Below are positions 63,127-64,000 of a DNA stretch of 64,000 bases, in pieces. Below the pieces are notes generated by a model. That model did not search any database and was not told the origin of the DNA. It saw only the letters and a program-made list of their open reading frames with translations. Each line of letters starts with the position of its first letter. Position 1 is the stretch's first letter. The stretch spans positions 186,001-250,000 of the forward strand of contig NZ_CABPSJ010000002.1 of assembly GCF_902459745.1 (NCBI RefSeq). The letters run 5' to 3'. The DNA comes from Pandoraea communis (GTDB taxonomy: Bacteria > Pseudomonadota > Gammaproteobacteria > Burkholderiales > Burkholderiaceae). A program made the translations under genes and the position numbers.

Positions 63127-64000
63127 TTAACCGAAGATTTTCCACCATGGTCGTTTCATAGGACCAACGCTGTTACGCGTAGAAGCCGCTCGACAAATAC
63201 TCCCCATGGCAGAGGTGTTTGTTGCGGCCACAATGGCTCGGTTTGAAATGCGATAGAGCGCTTCCGACAAGGATTCATATGTCGCTTGATCTTCGCCATC
63301 AAAGCCAAGGTCATTCCATGACCCCATACCTCCGAAAACCCACGAGGACTGAGCGGCCGAAAGAAGTTGGATCGCCTCCCTCGAAATAAGAGAGGCGTTG
63401 GCAAATTCCTTATGGAAACCGTGAATCGGCGACTCTGCGGAAAGATCCTCCAACCCTCTGGCAAAGCAAGCTGCGAAGCCGTCCAGCCGCTTTTGAGTTG
63501 CGAATGCTTCGACTCGCATAAGGACATCGCAAAACTGGTCGCGAAGCGACTGAAGATCGACTTGCTCGATTTCGCTTGGCGGTCGGTTCCCCGCCACTCG
63601 TCCGTAGGTCACTCGCCATATTCGCCTGTCGGCGCTCTGCTGGTCACCAACAACCCAGCGAGCCGCCCAATAGTCGGAACTATTGGGCTTATTAGCTTGC
63701 ACGGACCAGACCCCGCCGCCGCCAACGAAACCTACAAGCATCCTGTCGGTCACTGCCACCCCATCGACATTGGGATCATTTGATGGCCCATGCGACATCC
63801 TCAACTCCATAAAACCATGCTCCTTCAGGTATTGGAACCATGCGGTCGGGTCAGCAGCAATTTGTCGTTCGGACCAGCCGGTCGGCGTCTTGTCCAAATC
63901 CACAAAGTGAACGAATTCGCAGAATGTGTTCGCACTGTGCTCCATACCCATGCCAGGGGAGTCGACATCTCGCAACACAGCGTTTCCTTCGAGAACTAGC
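63127..64000 (-). CDS. Hypothetical protein, 5' end open at the window edge
   Basis: At least 283 residues, and the frame stays open to the edge, so the true start may be outside. Contains GVAVTDRMLVGFVGGGGVWS and VVGDQQSADRRIWRVTYGRV, with Trp-rich, beta-type sequence, then a helical C-terminal half with VFGGMGSWNDLGFDGED. No family recognised. It lies directly before the recombinase remnant on the same strand, consistent with cargo of a mobile element. Confidence 0.6.
   Translation of the reverse strand, partial: LVLEGNAVLRDVDSPGMGMEHSANTFCEFVHFVDLDKTPTGWSERQIAADPTAWFQYLKEHGFMELRMSHGPSNDPNVDGVAVTDRMLVGFVGGGGVWSVQANKPNSSDYWAARWVVGDQQSADRRIWRVTYGRVAGNRPPSEIEQVDLQSLRDQFCDVLMRVEAFATQKRLDGFAACFARGLEDLSAESPIHGFHKEFANASLISREAIQLLSAAQSSWVFGGMGSWNDLGFDGEDQATYESLSEALYRISNRAIVAATNTSAMGSICRAASTRNSVGPMKRPWWKIFG

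Overview
The window is GC-rich, densely coded chromosomal DNA from a betaproteobacterium of the Burkholderiaceae. The tig-clpP-clpX-lon block, the minCDE operon, a paired cyanophycin synthetase locus and a bpeT/llpE-bpeEF-oprC efflux locus point that way. Pandoraea is my best guess at genus; this is inference from gene order and protein style, not a database match. I saw no rRNA, tRNA or CRISPR array.

Layout. 1-4230 (minus): the proteostasis cluster tig, clpP, clpX and the start of lon, with a strong terminator between clpX and lon. 4.6-15 kb (plus): a TetR regulator and an operon of fatty-acyl-CoA genes (FadE-type dehydrogenase, long FabG, MaoC hydratase, FadI-type thiolase, FadD ligase), with overlapping start and stop codons in the middle, then an exported DUF1571 protein. 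15.1-17 kb (minus): minC-minD-minE. 17.3-22.2 kb: two tiny genes, several clear inverted repeats, three short-chain dehydrogenases and LysR/TetR regulators in divergent pairs. 22.2-31.8 kb: rdgC, then the cyanophycin locus, with DUF1854 and a zinc-ribbon ABC exporter divergent from two adjacent cyanophycin synthetases. 32-38.8 kb: RidA, a methyltransferase, a secreted protein, a strongly AT-rich orphan gene that looks imported, a nucleotidyltransferase, two GNAT proteins and a GNAT-Rnk fusion. 38.8-47.5 kb: the RND multidrug efflux locus and its LysR regulator, ended by a strong terminator. 47.8-51.1 kb: an HPP-CBS membrane protein, an unknown membrane protein, and a second-type map gene coupled to a ParD-like gene. 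51.2-57.3 kb: accessory DNA with a decayed GT87 gene, a cold-shock gene, small unknown genes, a diguanylate cyclase and a truncated azoreductase. 57.3-62.9 kb: HxlR/SnoaL genes, then a quinone oxidoreductase-CMD-aldehyde dehydrogenase operon with a divergent LysR gene. 62.9-64 kb: the tail of a tyrosine recombinase and an unknown gene running off the edge.

The most interesting items are the cyanophycin locus (two synthetases, one with altered Mur-ligase motifs, plus a dedicated exporter and DUF1854), the MaoC/long-FabG lipid operon that lacks a FadB, the map/ParD-like coupled pair, an LlpE hydrolase with Asp where the nucleophilic Ser should be, and the AT-rich orphan at 34.4 kb.
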